IMG/VR virus record: IMGVR_UViG_3300046723_000034 | Coordinates: 1 to 23,548 of that record | Source of the DNA: a virus | Length of the DNA: 23,548 bases | Reading direction: 5' to 3' (one strand) | Shown: positions 17,387 to 23,548 of the stretch, one piece after another | Position numbering within the stretch: the first letter of the stretch is position 1 | Layout of the letters: each line of letters starts with the position of its first letter | The notes under the pieces: generated by a model | The model's input: the letters and a program-made list of their open reading frames with translations, nothing else | Told to the model about the DNA's origin: nothing | Databases searched by the model: none | Position numbers and translations under genes: made by a program

Positions 17387-18152
17387 CACCGCTGATGCAT
17401 TGCCGGCGCCGCGAACGCATCAGGCCGACCAGCCCCAGCAAGCCCGCTGCAAAGAACGGCAGCGAAGCCGGCAGCGGCGTGACGACAGCCGCCGGTGCCG
17501 CCTCGATGAAGAACGAGTCCGGGCCATCGTTCAATCCGGTCATCAGCGCCACGAAGCCGATCGTATCTCCCACATGAACGTCGTTGAGATTGAGCAGCGC
17601 CCCGGTGATGGAGTAATCCGGGAAGCCGGTGCCGTTGTTGAGCGACGGCACGTTGCCGGTCGTGCCGCCGGTGAAGCTCGCCAGCACGGTGCGCGTCGTG
17701 AAGTCGAGGAAGAAAAACGAGTTGAGCGTCTGCGCCTGATTGGTGTCGTTCACGTCCACGCCGATCGAGAAGCCCAGGCTCGTGTCGTTGTTGGCGAGCA
17801 GGAACAGCAGGAACGGACTTCCGGCGCCGACGGTGTAGCCGGTCGCGAAGGTGTTGTCGGCCAGCGTGTTGCGGCCGCCATTGCCCTCATCGGAGAACGC
17901 GGTGATCGATGACGTGGCTCCGTTGTTGCTGTAATCGTTGTAGCCGAAGTTTGCCGGCTGTTGCGGCTGGGTCGCGCCGCAAATCACGCACGGCGCGTTC
18001 TGCGGTTGGTTGCCGGCCGGCACCACGTTTCCAAGGCTTAGGCTACCGGAGTTGGTGGTGTCCCAGGTCACGCCGCCCAGCGTGACGGTGCTGGCGGATG
18101 CGGGCAGCGCGAGCGCCGCCAGGATGAAAGCCGTAAGCGCAAGTCTTTTCAT
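17367..18152 (-). CDS. PEP-CTERM-like secreted protein, cargo gene inside the phage operon
   Basis: The 261-residue protein has a signal peptide (KRLALTAFILAALALPASAS, cleaved near residue 21), a Gly/Asn/Thr/Asp-rich extracellular domain of about 200 residues, and a C-terminal sorting signal TPLPASLPFFAAGLLGLVGL followed by MRSRRR (about 225-250), which matches the PEP-CTERM pattern of a short Pro motif, a hydrophobic helix and an Arg cluster. In bacteria such proteins are exported and processed by an exosortase; none is encoded here, so host machinery would be needed. Eleven extra residues follow the Arg cluster, which is slightly long. AGAGG lies five bases before the chosen ATG; an ATG five codons earlier has no ribosome binding site. 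It begins 25 bases after the terminase stop. Confidence 0.8.
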   Translation of the reverse strand: MKRLALTAFILAALALPASASTVTLGGVTWDTTNSGSLSLGNVVPAGNQPQNAPCVICGATQPQQPANFGYNDYSNNGATSSITAFSDEGNGGRNTLADNTFATGYTVGAGSPFLLFLLANNDTSLGFSIGVDVNDTNQAQTLNSFFFLDFTTRTVLASFTGGTTGNVPSLNNGTGFPDYSITGALLNLNDVHVGDTIGFVALMTGLNDGPDSFFIEAAPAAVVTPLPASLPFFAAGLLGLVGLMRSRRRQCISGDAAASA

Positions 18153-18177
18153 AGTTGCCTCTTTCATGTTGGGTAGT

Positions 18178-19749
18178 TCAAGCGATCAGCGTTTCAAGAT
18201 CGATCGGTTTAGCAACGCGGTCACGCGAGCGCAGACCGAGCAGCATCGCGAGCGCGACAGCGCCGTCAATGCGGAAGCGCGCCTTGTCTTTGTCGAGCTT
18301 ACGATTGCCAGCCGGGTCCATAGTCGCAACCGCATTGGCCATGTTCCAGTTGAGCACGGGATTGCTTGGATGGACGAGTCGCCGCTCCATGATGGCGAGC
18401 TCGAGCGCGTCGATCGCCGGCGCCATGTCCTTGAAGCCCTGGCCCCAGGGGACGAGCCGTAAGCCGTCGCCGCCCTTCTCGCCGTCTTCGTAAGCCTGCA
18501 AGCCGATGCGATCAAACTCCCGGAGGATGTCGCCCATGCGCCAGCGATCATAGGCCATGCCCTTGACGCGGTAGCGTTGCGTGAGCTCGCCGATGAAGCG
18601 CGCGATCGTCTCGGGATCGATGGTCTTGCCGGGCGAGAGCCGCAGATGCCCGGCCTCGACCCATTCCCGATAGCGGTGCGTTCCGCTACCGAAGTCGCGA
18701 TTGGCGTGCTCGGTCAGATGGTCGGCCGGCTTCCAGAAATACGGCACCACCCGCGTCGGGTCGGAGATCGAGCCGACCATCAACGCGGTCAGATCGATGA
18801 CGCTCGACAAATCGAGCGCGAGGTAGACCTCCTCGCCGTCCGCGATCCTGGCATCGCCGGCGCACGCCATCCACTCGGCGCGCGAGATCAGCGAGGATAT
18901 CGGTGCCACCCGCTGATTGAGAAATAGGTTGCGGACCTTGGGTTCGCCCGCCGGCATGCGCTTGGCCTGGCGCACCGCGGCGACGAGGTCTTCGCGATCG
19001 CGGAACTTGCCGAGCGCCGGATTGGCTTTCGCCCATTGCGCCTCGTCATCGAGCTCGCAGCCCTCGGCGGCGGCGTGCAAGTGGCAAACGATCGACGGAT
19101 CGGTGCCCGCCAGCCCGTCGTCGATCAGCTTTGAGAGCACATGCTCGGGATCATTCGACTGCGTCGAGATGGTGATGAACAGTGGCTCATCGCGCGCCCC
19201 GAAGCTGGTATCGAGAACATCATACAAGGCCCGGCTCTTGGCCTGCGCGAGCTCATCGTAGATCACGACGCTGGGCAAATATCCGTGCTTGGTGCCGGCC
19301 TCCGCGCTCACCGCACGGTAGATCGAGCCGGTGCGCCGCGAAAACATGGTCTTGGTCGAGGTAATGACTTCGATCTCGGCCGCGAGCTGCGGTTCGAGCT
19401 CGACGATCTGCTTGGCGAACTTGAACACGATCGAAGCCTGATCGCGGTCATTGGCGGCCGAATAGATTTCCCCGTTGACGACCCTTTCCGGCCCGACCAG
19501 ATGCGCGAGCGCCATCGTCGCGATCAACGCCGTCTTGCCGTTCTTTCGCGCCATCGAGAGGATCGCACGCCGCACAACACGGCGGCCGCCGATGTGCGGC
19601 TCGTAAATATCCTTGAGAAAAGCCCGCTGGAACGGATGCAGCTTGAACGGCTTGCCCTGGCCGGTCCCGCTCGGGATGGTCAGGCATTCGATGAAGTCGA
19701 TCACATCCTGGGCGCGGCGCTTGCCGTCCGCGGTGCGCTGGACGGGCAT
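18178..19749 (-). CDS. terL: Terminase large subunit, HK97/P27-associated type
   Basis: The 523-residue protein is a packaging ATPase-nuclease. The ATPase domain has Walker A at 66-73 (MARKNGKT), Walker B VVIYDE at 161-166 and the coupling motif ISTQSN at 194-199. The nuclease domain begins with VYLALDLSSVIDL (Asp313), then MAYDRWR (Asp401), and RIDGAVALAML (Asp495) near the end; these acidic residues should coordinate metal ions. The N-terminal KLHPFQRAFLKDIY segment is typical of the family. The ATG shares one base with the terS stop (TGATG), so the two subunits are translationally coupled. Together they pump and cut DNA at the portal. Confidence 0.95.
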   Translation of the reverse strand: MPVQRTADGKRRAQDVIDFIECLTIPSGTGQGKPFKLHPFQRAFLKDIYEPHIGGRRVVRRAILSMARKNGKTALIATMALAHLVGPERVVNGEIYSAANDRDQASIVFKFAKQIVELEPQLAAEIEVITSTKTMFSRRTGSIYRAVSAEAGTKHGYLPSVVIYDELAQAKSRALYDVLDTSFGARDEPLFITISTQSNDPEHVLSKLIDDGLAGTDPSIVCHLHAAAEGCELDDEAQWAKANPALGKFRDREDLVAAVRQAKRMPAGEPKVRNLFLNQRVAPISSLISRAEWMACAGDARIADGEEVYLALDLSSVIDLTALMVGSISDPTRVVPYFWKPADHLTEHANRDFGSGTHRYREWVEAGHLRLSPGKTIDPETIARFIGELTQRYRVKGMAYDRWRMGDILREFDRIGLQAYEDGEKGGDGLRLVPWGQGFKDMAPAIDALELAIMERRLVHPSNPVLNWNMANAVATMDPAGNRKLDKDKARFRIDGAVALAMLLGLRSRDRVAKPIDLETLIA

Positions 19750-20204
19750 CAGCCGGACAGAAAGCGGTCGAACTTGCCCGGCCGGCGACCGGCGCCGCTC
19801 GAGCCGGCATTGATCCGCGTCCGCGCCGCCGGACTAAACCCGAATTCGTTAGCCAGCCGGATCATGTCGGCCGCGGCCTTGCTCGCGATCGAGATGTGCG
19901 CGTTGCGGGTCAGGCGAGGGTTGTCGCGCAATGCCATCGCAGCGCCGTGCCAAACCCCATAGGAAAGGCAGTAAGCCGCCAGCAAAGCCAGATCGACCTT
20001 GCTGAATATGCCCATGACGATGAGCTGTCCGGCCGCCACCCGCCACTCATCCGCGGCCACGCCCGACAGACACGCAGGCGGCTCGGGCACCTCGACAATC
20101 CCTTCCGGCTGCGGCTCGTTGAGATTGAGCCGGTCCAACGCCATGCCGGGATTGCCGCGCAATAGCTTGAGCCGCAGCGATTGCGGCTTCGGTCCCGATC
20201 TCAT
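19749..20204 (-). CDS. terS: Terminase small subunit, P27 family
   Basis: The 151-residue protein matches P27-type small terminases: RSGPKPQSLRLKLLRGNPGM at the N-terminus, VEVPEPPACLSGVAADEWR, LLAAYCLSYGVWHGAAMAL and the C-terminal ANEFGFSPAARTRI, the family hallmark. It recognises phage DNA and regulates the large subunit. The start is chosen at ATG with GGAG eight bases upstream; an upstream TTG would add 13 residues but has no better signal. A 124-base gap with two palindromes lies upstream. Confidence 0.92.
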   Translation of the reverse strand: MRSGPKPQSLRLKLLRGNPGMALDRLNLNEPQPEGIVEVPEPPACLSGVAADEWRVAAGQLIVMGIFSKVDLALLAAYCLSYGVWHGAAMALRDNPRLTRNAHISIASKAAADMIRLANEFGFSPAARTRINAGSSGAGRRPGKFDRFLSG

Positions 20205-20252
20205 TGTTTCGGCTCCAATTTTTTTCGGATGTGCAAGTTCCAAAAGTGAGCT

Positions 20253-20277
20253 CGGCGCGCGCCGCGGCCATTGGCCG
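20253..20277. other. Adjoining palindromes upstream of terS, possible packaging site
   Basis: In the 124-base gap before terS, CGGCGCGCGCCG is a perfect 12-bp palindrome (20253-20264) and is followed at once by CGGCCA-T-TGGCCG (20265-20277). In phages with this terminase type plus an HNH protein, the cos site often lies just upstream of terS. GC-rich DNA makes such palindromes more likely by chance, so the cos idea is only a suggestion. Confidence 0.3.
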
Positions 20278-20328
20278 GTCCTGCGTTTTGCCTATCCCCC
20301 CCGCCGGGCTTGAAAAGCTATTGCTTTT

Positions 20329-20892
20329 TCAAAGACCTAGCAGACAATCCAACGTCGCCTTGAGACTTTCCTCCGCGGCATCGTGCTTGATCTGCGTTAA
20401 AGGGAGTTCGAACCGTCCTGATGCGGGTACGGATTGAATTGGAAAGAAGATCACTGTCTTGAACTTGTGGTGAAAGAGCGCGACGACATCGGCATCGCAT
20501 ATCGTGAGGCGTTTAGGCGATCGATCCGTTCTGTTGCCGCCGTTCGATGCTTGAGTGTGTCTTTTGCAATTCCACACCGCAACCGCTTGCTGCTTGCTCG
20601 GCATTCTCTTGGTGTAAATTTTGGCGTGCGAAACTGGATGCTTTATCGTAGCAGTCGATTTGACTTGGACGCGCAAACTTCGATCTTCGACAGTCAAAAT
20701 GATATCAAATCCAGGCGCATCAACGTGCAAGGCGTGATACCCAAGCCGCGTTAGCTCAGCGCAAACTATGAACTCAGCATAGCGACCAAGACGTGATGAG
20801 TCGACAAAATCACCTTCCGCGTCATCTACTTCGCGGTCATCAATCACAAACTCTGGAAATAGCGATTGCTGCCTAACGATCTCTTTCGGCAT
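20329..20892 (-). CDS. PD-(D/E)XK-superfamily nuclease-like protein
   Basis: The 187-residue protein has the core order of this superfamily: a helix with Glu (LGRYAEFIVCAELTRLGY), then an Asp after a beta strand (APGFDIILT) and QVKST (Gln-Val-Lys), the D-x(n)-Q-x-K metal site. Homing, repair and restriction-like nucleases share this core; I cannot choose among them. The N-terminus contains QQSLF (residues 8-12), similar to bacterial sliding-clamp-binding peptides. The ATG, one base after the upstream stop, is chosen since the longer frame upstream overlaps the preceding gene and is only Arg-rich. Base composition is visibly lower in GC than the virion genes, suggesting recent acquisition. Confidence 0.7.
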   Translation of the reverse strand: MPKEIVRQQSLFPEFVIDDREVDDAEGDFVDSSRLGRYAEFIVCAELTRLGYHALHVDAPGFDIILTVEDRSLRVQVKSTATIKHPVSHAKIYTKRMPSKQQAVAVWNCKRHTQASNGGNRTDRSPKRLTICDADVVALFHHKFKTVIFFPIQSVPASGRFELPLTQIKHDAAEESLKATLDCLLGL

Positions 20893-20893
20893 T

Positions 20894-21304
20894 TCACCAA
20901 CGGATCTTCTCTTGGAGTAGCCGCGCCATCCGCGCCACGAGCTTCTGGCCGAGCTCCTCGCGCAGGATCGGTCGCGTCGAGGTCTTGCGTTGCCAGAGCG
21001 CGAGCGCACGCAGATTGCGCTTGCTCCTGGCGCGCTTGGATTTGCTGGCGGCCTTGCGCTCGAGGCCGCTCTGGTATTTGACCGATGCCCTTGTTTCGTA
21101 AAGCGAATGCGGTCGCACGACTGTTGCGGCTCGACCAGCTCGACGCGATCGCATCGTAAACGGTCGATGGCGATGCATGTCCTGGGTCTGCCAATCGGAC
21201 AGCTCGCTTCCGATGTCGATCGTTTTGAAGTGCTGGATTTTCCAGATCATCTTCTGAAGCCGAAGCAGGACTGCGTCGCTATCGACTTCGACGAGGTATG
21301 GCAT
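20894..21304 (-). CDS. Unknown phage protein with WQTQDMHRHRPFTMR motif
   Basis: The 136-residue protein begins MPYLVEVDSDAVLLRLQKMI and has a distinctive central stretch, SDWQTQDMHRHRPFTMRSRR, followed by TVVRPHSLYE; the last 60 residues are basic and helical. I do not recognise a functional family, though the central motif looks like a conserved phage signature. No clear ribosome binding site precedes the ATG; its leader contains the parS-like palindrome nine bases upstream, which could couple its expression to protein binding there. It ends one base before the nuclease start. Confidence 0.65.
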   Translation of the reverse strand: MPYLVEVDSDAVLLRLQKMIWKIQHFKTIDIGSELSDWQTQDMHRHRPFTMRSRRAGRAATVVRPHSLYETRASVKYQSGLERKAASKSKRARSKRNLRALALWQRKTSTRPILREELGQKLVARMARLLQEKIRW

Positions 21305-21312
21305 CGCGTTGC

Positions 21313-21328
21313 TGTTTCACGTGAAACG
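21313..21328. promoter_or_regulatory. parS: parS-like ParB-binding palindrome
   Basis: TGTTTCACGTGAAACG matches the bacterial chromosomal parS consensus (TGTTTCACGTGAAACA) at 15 of 16 positions; the inner 14 bases GTTTCACGTGAAAC are a perfect palindrome. parS is bound by ParB, which spreads along DNA and acts with ParA in segregation. It lies in an intergenic gap. ParB binding in this element is inferred and no parA or parB gene is in the window. Confidence 0.75.
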
Positions 21329-21338
21329 CGGAAATGTT

Positions 21339-21400
21339 GTGTTGTTTGGTGGCGATTGGTGCTGCTTGATTGCGCCTAGCACCGCTTCGTGTTGTTTGGT
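21339..21400. repeat. 12-bp direct repeat pair GTGTTGTTTGGT with hairpin between
   Basis: GTGTTGTTTGGT occurs at 21339-21350 and again at 21389-21400, exactly 50 bases apart. Between them GGTGCT (21358-21363) and AGCACC (21378-21383) are inverted repeats able to form a weak 6-bp stem. The whole gap from 21305 to 21399 has no gene and no obvious promoter; it holds these repeats and the parS-like site. Function is unknown. Confidence 0.5.
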
Positions 21401-21999
21401 TACGCTTTTATCGCAGCCTGCAAGGCGCGCGCCGCGCGTCCAGGGGACTCGATTTTTTCCCCACGAAACCCACGTACACCGGATTGATTTTGCGCGCAAC
21501 TTTCGGCCCCAACAATCTCATCGATTGTTGCTAGCTCGACGCGGGTCTGGCGCCCGAACATGGTCAAGAGGACGAGCTGGCGATCGCGCGTGCTCATGCC
21601 GGCATAGACGGCATCGAAGCCGGTGAAGGATCCGGTCAGGACGCGGATATTCTGTCCGACCTTGAACGGTCGCGGCTTGGCGCGTTGCGGCATTTTCGGC
21701 AATTGGACGAGGCCGTTGCGCATTGCTGCGCGGATTTTCTCAACCTCGATATCTGGGCATTGCGCCGGTTGCTCGCCGCTCATGACCAGCCCGAGCACGC
21801 CAGGCGTTTTGGCGACCGCGCGCCAGCGATCGACGATGCGGACGAAAGCGTAGCCGGGGAACAAGGCGACGACCCGAAACGTGCCTTTGACGCGGATGCG
21901 GGTTTTGGGCGCGAAGACCTCAAAGCCGGCATCGGTGATCCTGCCGGCGACGTATGACTCGCGATTGATGTAGATTTGCGCGACCGACCAGAAGGTCAT
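21400..21999 (-). CDS. NusG/RfaH-family transcription antiterminator
   Basis: The 199-residue protein is a NusG paralogue. The NGN domain spans residues 1 to about 95: WSVAQIYINRESYVAGRITD, GFEVFAPKTRIRVKGT, then LFPGYAFVRI at 46-55, which is the most diagnostic stretch. A KOW domain follows (about 112-165: PFKVGQNIRVLTGSFTGFDA and LVLLTMFGRQTRVEL). The last 35 residues are not family-typical. Such paralogues bind RNA polymerase and act on specific operons. Its location ahead of the terminase and head genes fits a late-operon antiterminator, inferred. AGG lies about ten bases before the ATG. The 329-base region upstream may contain its promoter. Confidence 0.9.
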   Translation of the reverse strand: MTFWSVAQIYINRESYVAGRITDAGFEVFAPKTRIRVKGTFRVVALFPGYAFVRIVDRWRAVAKTPGVLGLVMSGEQPAQCPDIEVEKIRAAMRNGLVQLPKMPQRAKPRPFKVGQNIRVLTGSFTGFDAVYAGMSTRDRQLVLLTMFGRQTRVELATIDEIVGAESCAQNQSGVRGFRGEKIESPGRAARALQAAIKA

Positions 22000-22108
22000 G
22001 CCGCATTGCCTTAACGCAGCCGCGGCGGGCGCGTCAAATTTGGGCGCGCGAAACCCCTTGTTTTTAGATTTCGAATTCGGATCGAAAAATCCTCTTACTC
22101 AGAGTTCT

Positions 22109-22140
22109 TCTATATAGGACTAACACTTGTCCTGTCCCAA
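22109..22140 (-). promoter_or_regulatory. Candidate sigma-70-type promoter for the nusG-like gene
   Basis: On the minus strand TTGGGA (22135-22140) and TATATA (22111-22116) are separated by 18 bases, acceptable for -35 and -10 elements. One TGGGACA repeat overlaps the -35, which would allow control by a repeat-binding protein. Transcription would begin about 100 bases before the nusG-like start. The prediction is by eye only. Confidence 0.4.
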
Positions 22141-22326
22141 AACCGCTCCCCTGCCGGGTATGGATTCCGGCGTGGGCGTTGGGACAAGGTTTGTCCCAGA
22201 CTTTGTTATTGCCCAACAATAGGTTGATTGATTTTGGGACAACTGGGACAAATCGTTTTGTCCAACGAGGCAAAATTGTGAATACAACTGGTTGTCGATT
22301 TGGTTTTGGGACACCTACCTGTCCCA
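22127..22326. repeat. Cluster of seven TGGGACA repeats, iteron- or operator-like
   Basis: TGGGACA or its complement occurs at 22133, 22180, 22192, 22235, 22244, 22307 and 22320, all in about 200 bases without genes. Pairs at 22180-22198 (TGGGACAA, 3-base gap, TTGTCCCA) and 22307-22326 (6-base gap) are inverted; 22235 and 22244 are direct, nine bases apart. Partial copies (TTGTCC) occur at 22127 and 22258. Surroundings are AT-richer than the window. The whole region 22000-22328 holds no credible gene. Such clusters serve as replication iterons or operators. Confidence 0.7.
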
Positions 22327-22328
22327 GA

Positions 22329-22901
22329 TTAAGGCAGCGCAAATAGTCCCAATTGCTGAGGCTGAGGATCGCGGGTTTTTCGCCAAGCCTCCCATTCAGC
22401 CCAAGCGCGCAATTTTCTGGCCCATAATTCAGGCGGCGTGTTCGACTTTTCCCGATTGCAAGTCTGGCAGCACGGTTGGGTATTGGTTTCGAGGAATGGC
22501 GCTTTCTGAGGATCGAGGATATCCATCGTCACTTGCCACTGTGGGTTTGGCATATTGGCGTAGGGGTCTCGGCAATATGGACAGGTGTTGTCAAAGGCAT
22601 GTTTCAGGATGTGGGCCACGCGCGAAGTGTCCCACCCGTACAGACGTACAAATTCCTTTGTAGTTTTCTTGTAGCGTCTGGCGTGGCGTTGAATTGTTGA
22701 TCGTGCTTTTGCGAACCATTGGTCGGCTTTTTTGTGCTCGGTCCGAGCGGTTGTTTCGCAGCCGATGCAGACAGGTCGATACTCGGTGGCACATATATGT
22801 GCCACGCCTTTACGCCGCTGGTTCTTTCGGAAGAACGCTTCCTGGTCGAATCTACCGCGGCATTTTCTGCATTGCTGTTTGATAGGCTCGGCGAAGTTCA
22901 T
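22329..22901 (-). CDS. Zinc-finger protein with degenerate HNH-like nuclease domain
   Basis: The 190-residue protein has an N-terminal zinc ribbon (Cys11-x2-Cys14 and Cys45-x2-Cys48) and a C-terminal HNH-like domain: CPYC at 107-110, then VTMDILDPQ (Asp127, Asp130), and CCQTCNREKSN at 144-154. The usual catalytic His is replaced by the Met-Asp pair, as in some HNH relatives, so activity is uncertain. It ends with QLGLF (183-187), like a sliding-clamp-binding peptide. ATG 22901 is chosen because GAGGA lies nine bases upstream; a GTG three codons earlier lies too close to it. Base composition is less GC-rich than the neighbours, suggesting transfer. It lies between the RepA-like gene and the repeat cluster. 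Confidence 0.75.
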   Translation of the reverse strand: MNFAEPIKQQCRKCRGRFDQEAFFRKNQRRKGVAHICATEYRPVCIGCETTARTEHKKADQWFAKARSTIQRHARRYKKTTKEFVRLYGWDTSRVAHILKHAFDNTCPYCRDPYANMPNPQWQVTMDILDPQKAPFLETNTQPCCQTCNREKSNTPPELWARKLRAWAEWEAWRKTRDPQPQQLGLFALP

Positions 22902-22913
22902 GCTGCGCACTCC

Positions 22914-23548
22914 TCAAAACATAGCCTTTTGGCTGTCGGTATCTTTGCGCCGATTGAAGCGCAGGACGGCCTGACGGGCGGCGTCCTTGCCTTCCTCGGT
23001 GAGCTGCCACTTGTTGCGAATCTTGGTGGTGAGCTTCGGCTTTTTCTTTTCCAGATTGGCGATCAGGCGCTCGACCTTTTTCCGGTAGACTTCGCCACTT
23101 TCGGATATCCACCCAATGTTCGTCGCCCAGCTCGCGAACGAACCGCCGTTGTCGGCCGGCATGTTCAGCATGGCGGCGAGCACGCGATCCTCGTCTTCCT
23201 CGGCTTTGTTGTCGTGCTGCTCTTCCTCGCGCTGGCTGATGGGAACGGCGCGCACCGTGCTGATCTGCCTACCTTTTTGGTCGAGCAGCTTGTCCGACTT
23301 GATGGGGTCGAGCTTGAACGACATGGCCTGGAAGCCAGGCCCGCGAATTTTGTTGTAATGCAGTTCCACCACGTCGTCGCTGGTGCGCCAGAGCGTGAGG
23401 TTGCCGTCCATTTCGGCGAGATAGGCGCCGCCGCCGCGCGGCAGCAATTGGGAAGGATCGGTGACGTATTTGATCGGATGGCAGAGCACGAGGACGCACG
23501 GCTTGCCGGGCAACGTCGTGAGCCGTCGCAGTGTGCGGGCATAGGCGC
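22914..23548 (-). CDS. RepA/AAA_25-like ATPase, C-terminal part (cut by window edge)
   Basis: The frame stays open to the edge, so the real start lies outside; reading begins AYARTLRRLTTLPGKPCVLV. The visible beta-strand and helix order (CVLVLCHPIKYVTDPSQLLP, then GGGAYLAEMDGNLTLWR and VELHYNKIRG) resembles the second half of RecA-type RepA/AAA_25 ATPases, which are hexameric helicases or helicase loaders of plasmids and phages. A charged linker (about 90-110 residues further) is followed by a winged-helix-like C-terminus (WISESGEVYRKKVERLIANL, KLTTKIRNKWQLTEEG). The Walker motifs must lie upstream of the window, so ATPase assignment rests on the fold pattern. A plain TTG at 23513 is a frame-internal codon, not the start. 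Confidence 0.7.
   Translation of the reverse strand, partial: AYARTLRRLTTLPGKPCVLVLCHPIKYVTDPSQLLPRGGGAYLAEMDGNLTLWRTSDDVVELHYNKIRGPGFQAMSFKLDPIKSDKLLDQKGRQISTVRAVPISQREEEQHDNKAEEDEDRVLAAMLNMPADNGGSFASWATNIGWISESGEVYRKKVERLIANLEKKKPKLTTKIRNKWQLTEEGKDAARQAVLRFNRRKDTDSQKAMF

Noticed and set aside
20300-20330. Hairpin after the PD-(D/E)XK gene near GAAAAAGC and AGCTTTTC
   Set aside because: The stem needs a bulge, is AT-rich and is followed by a G run, not a T run.
22064-22342. Two overlapping short minus-strand frames across the TGGGACA repeats
   Set aside because: Their repeated residue patterns (VGQ, WDK, LSQ) are simply the translation of the DNA repeats; neither has a good ribosome binding site.

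Overview
The window is about 23.5 kb of a tailed-phage or prophage genome with high GC. Every gene I can support lies on the minus strand, so transcription runs from the right end to the left. The protein families and GC content suggest an alphaproteobacterial host, probably Rhizobiales-like; this is inferred, as no host gene is present. The head is HK97-like (P27-type terminase, HK97-type portal and capsid, gp6-like connector). The tail is contractile and Mu-like (sheath, tube, gp41-type chaperone, gpN, gpP, gp45, gp46), so the virion should be a myovirus of chimeric ancestry. No integrase, repressor or tRNA gene is visible, and both ends are cut inside genes.

Right part (23548 to about 20330), replication and control: the C-terminal half of a RepA/AAA_25-like ATPase; a zinc-finger/HNH-type protein ending in a clamp-binding-like motif; a 329-bp gene-free region with seven TGGGACA copies in direct and inverted order and a possible promoter; a NusG/RfaH-like antiterminator; a short gap holding a near-perfect copy of the bacterial chromosomal parS centromere site; an unknown protein; and a PD-(D/E)XK-type nuclease of lower GC.

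Middle part (about 20280 to 15190), packaging, cargo and lysis: adjoining palindromes upstream of the terminase, terS and terL, then an unexpected secreted PEP-CTERM-like protein, a tiny basic ORF, a packaging-type HNH endonuclease, a two-helix holin candidate overlapping an endolysin, an unknown beta-rich protein, and a strong intrinsic terminator.

Left part (15160 to 1), virion: a fused protease-capsid polyprotein with a likely internal start for capsid alone, a disordered protein, portal, a collagen-like protein, connector and neck proteins, a DUF2635-like protein, sheath, tube, a tail assembly chaperone with a clear -1 frameshift signal, tape measure with a probable muralytic domain, a gpN split in two, gpP, gp45 and the start of gp46. 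Many genes overlap by 1 to 8 bases, so translation is probably coupled.

The most unusual points are the parS site in a phage, the TGGGACA cluster beside a RepA-like gene (together hinting at plasmid-like maintenance that borrows the host ParABS system), the PEP-CTERM cargo gene, the collagen-like protein next to the portal, and a strong terminator just upstream of the capsid gene downstream of a phage-encoded NusG paralogue.
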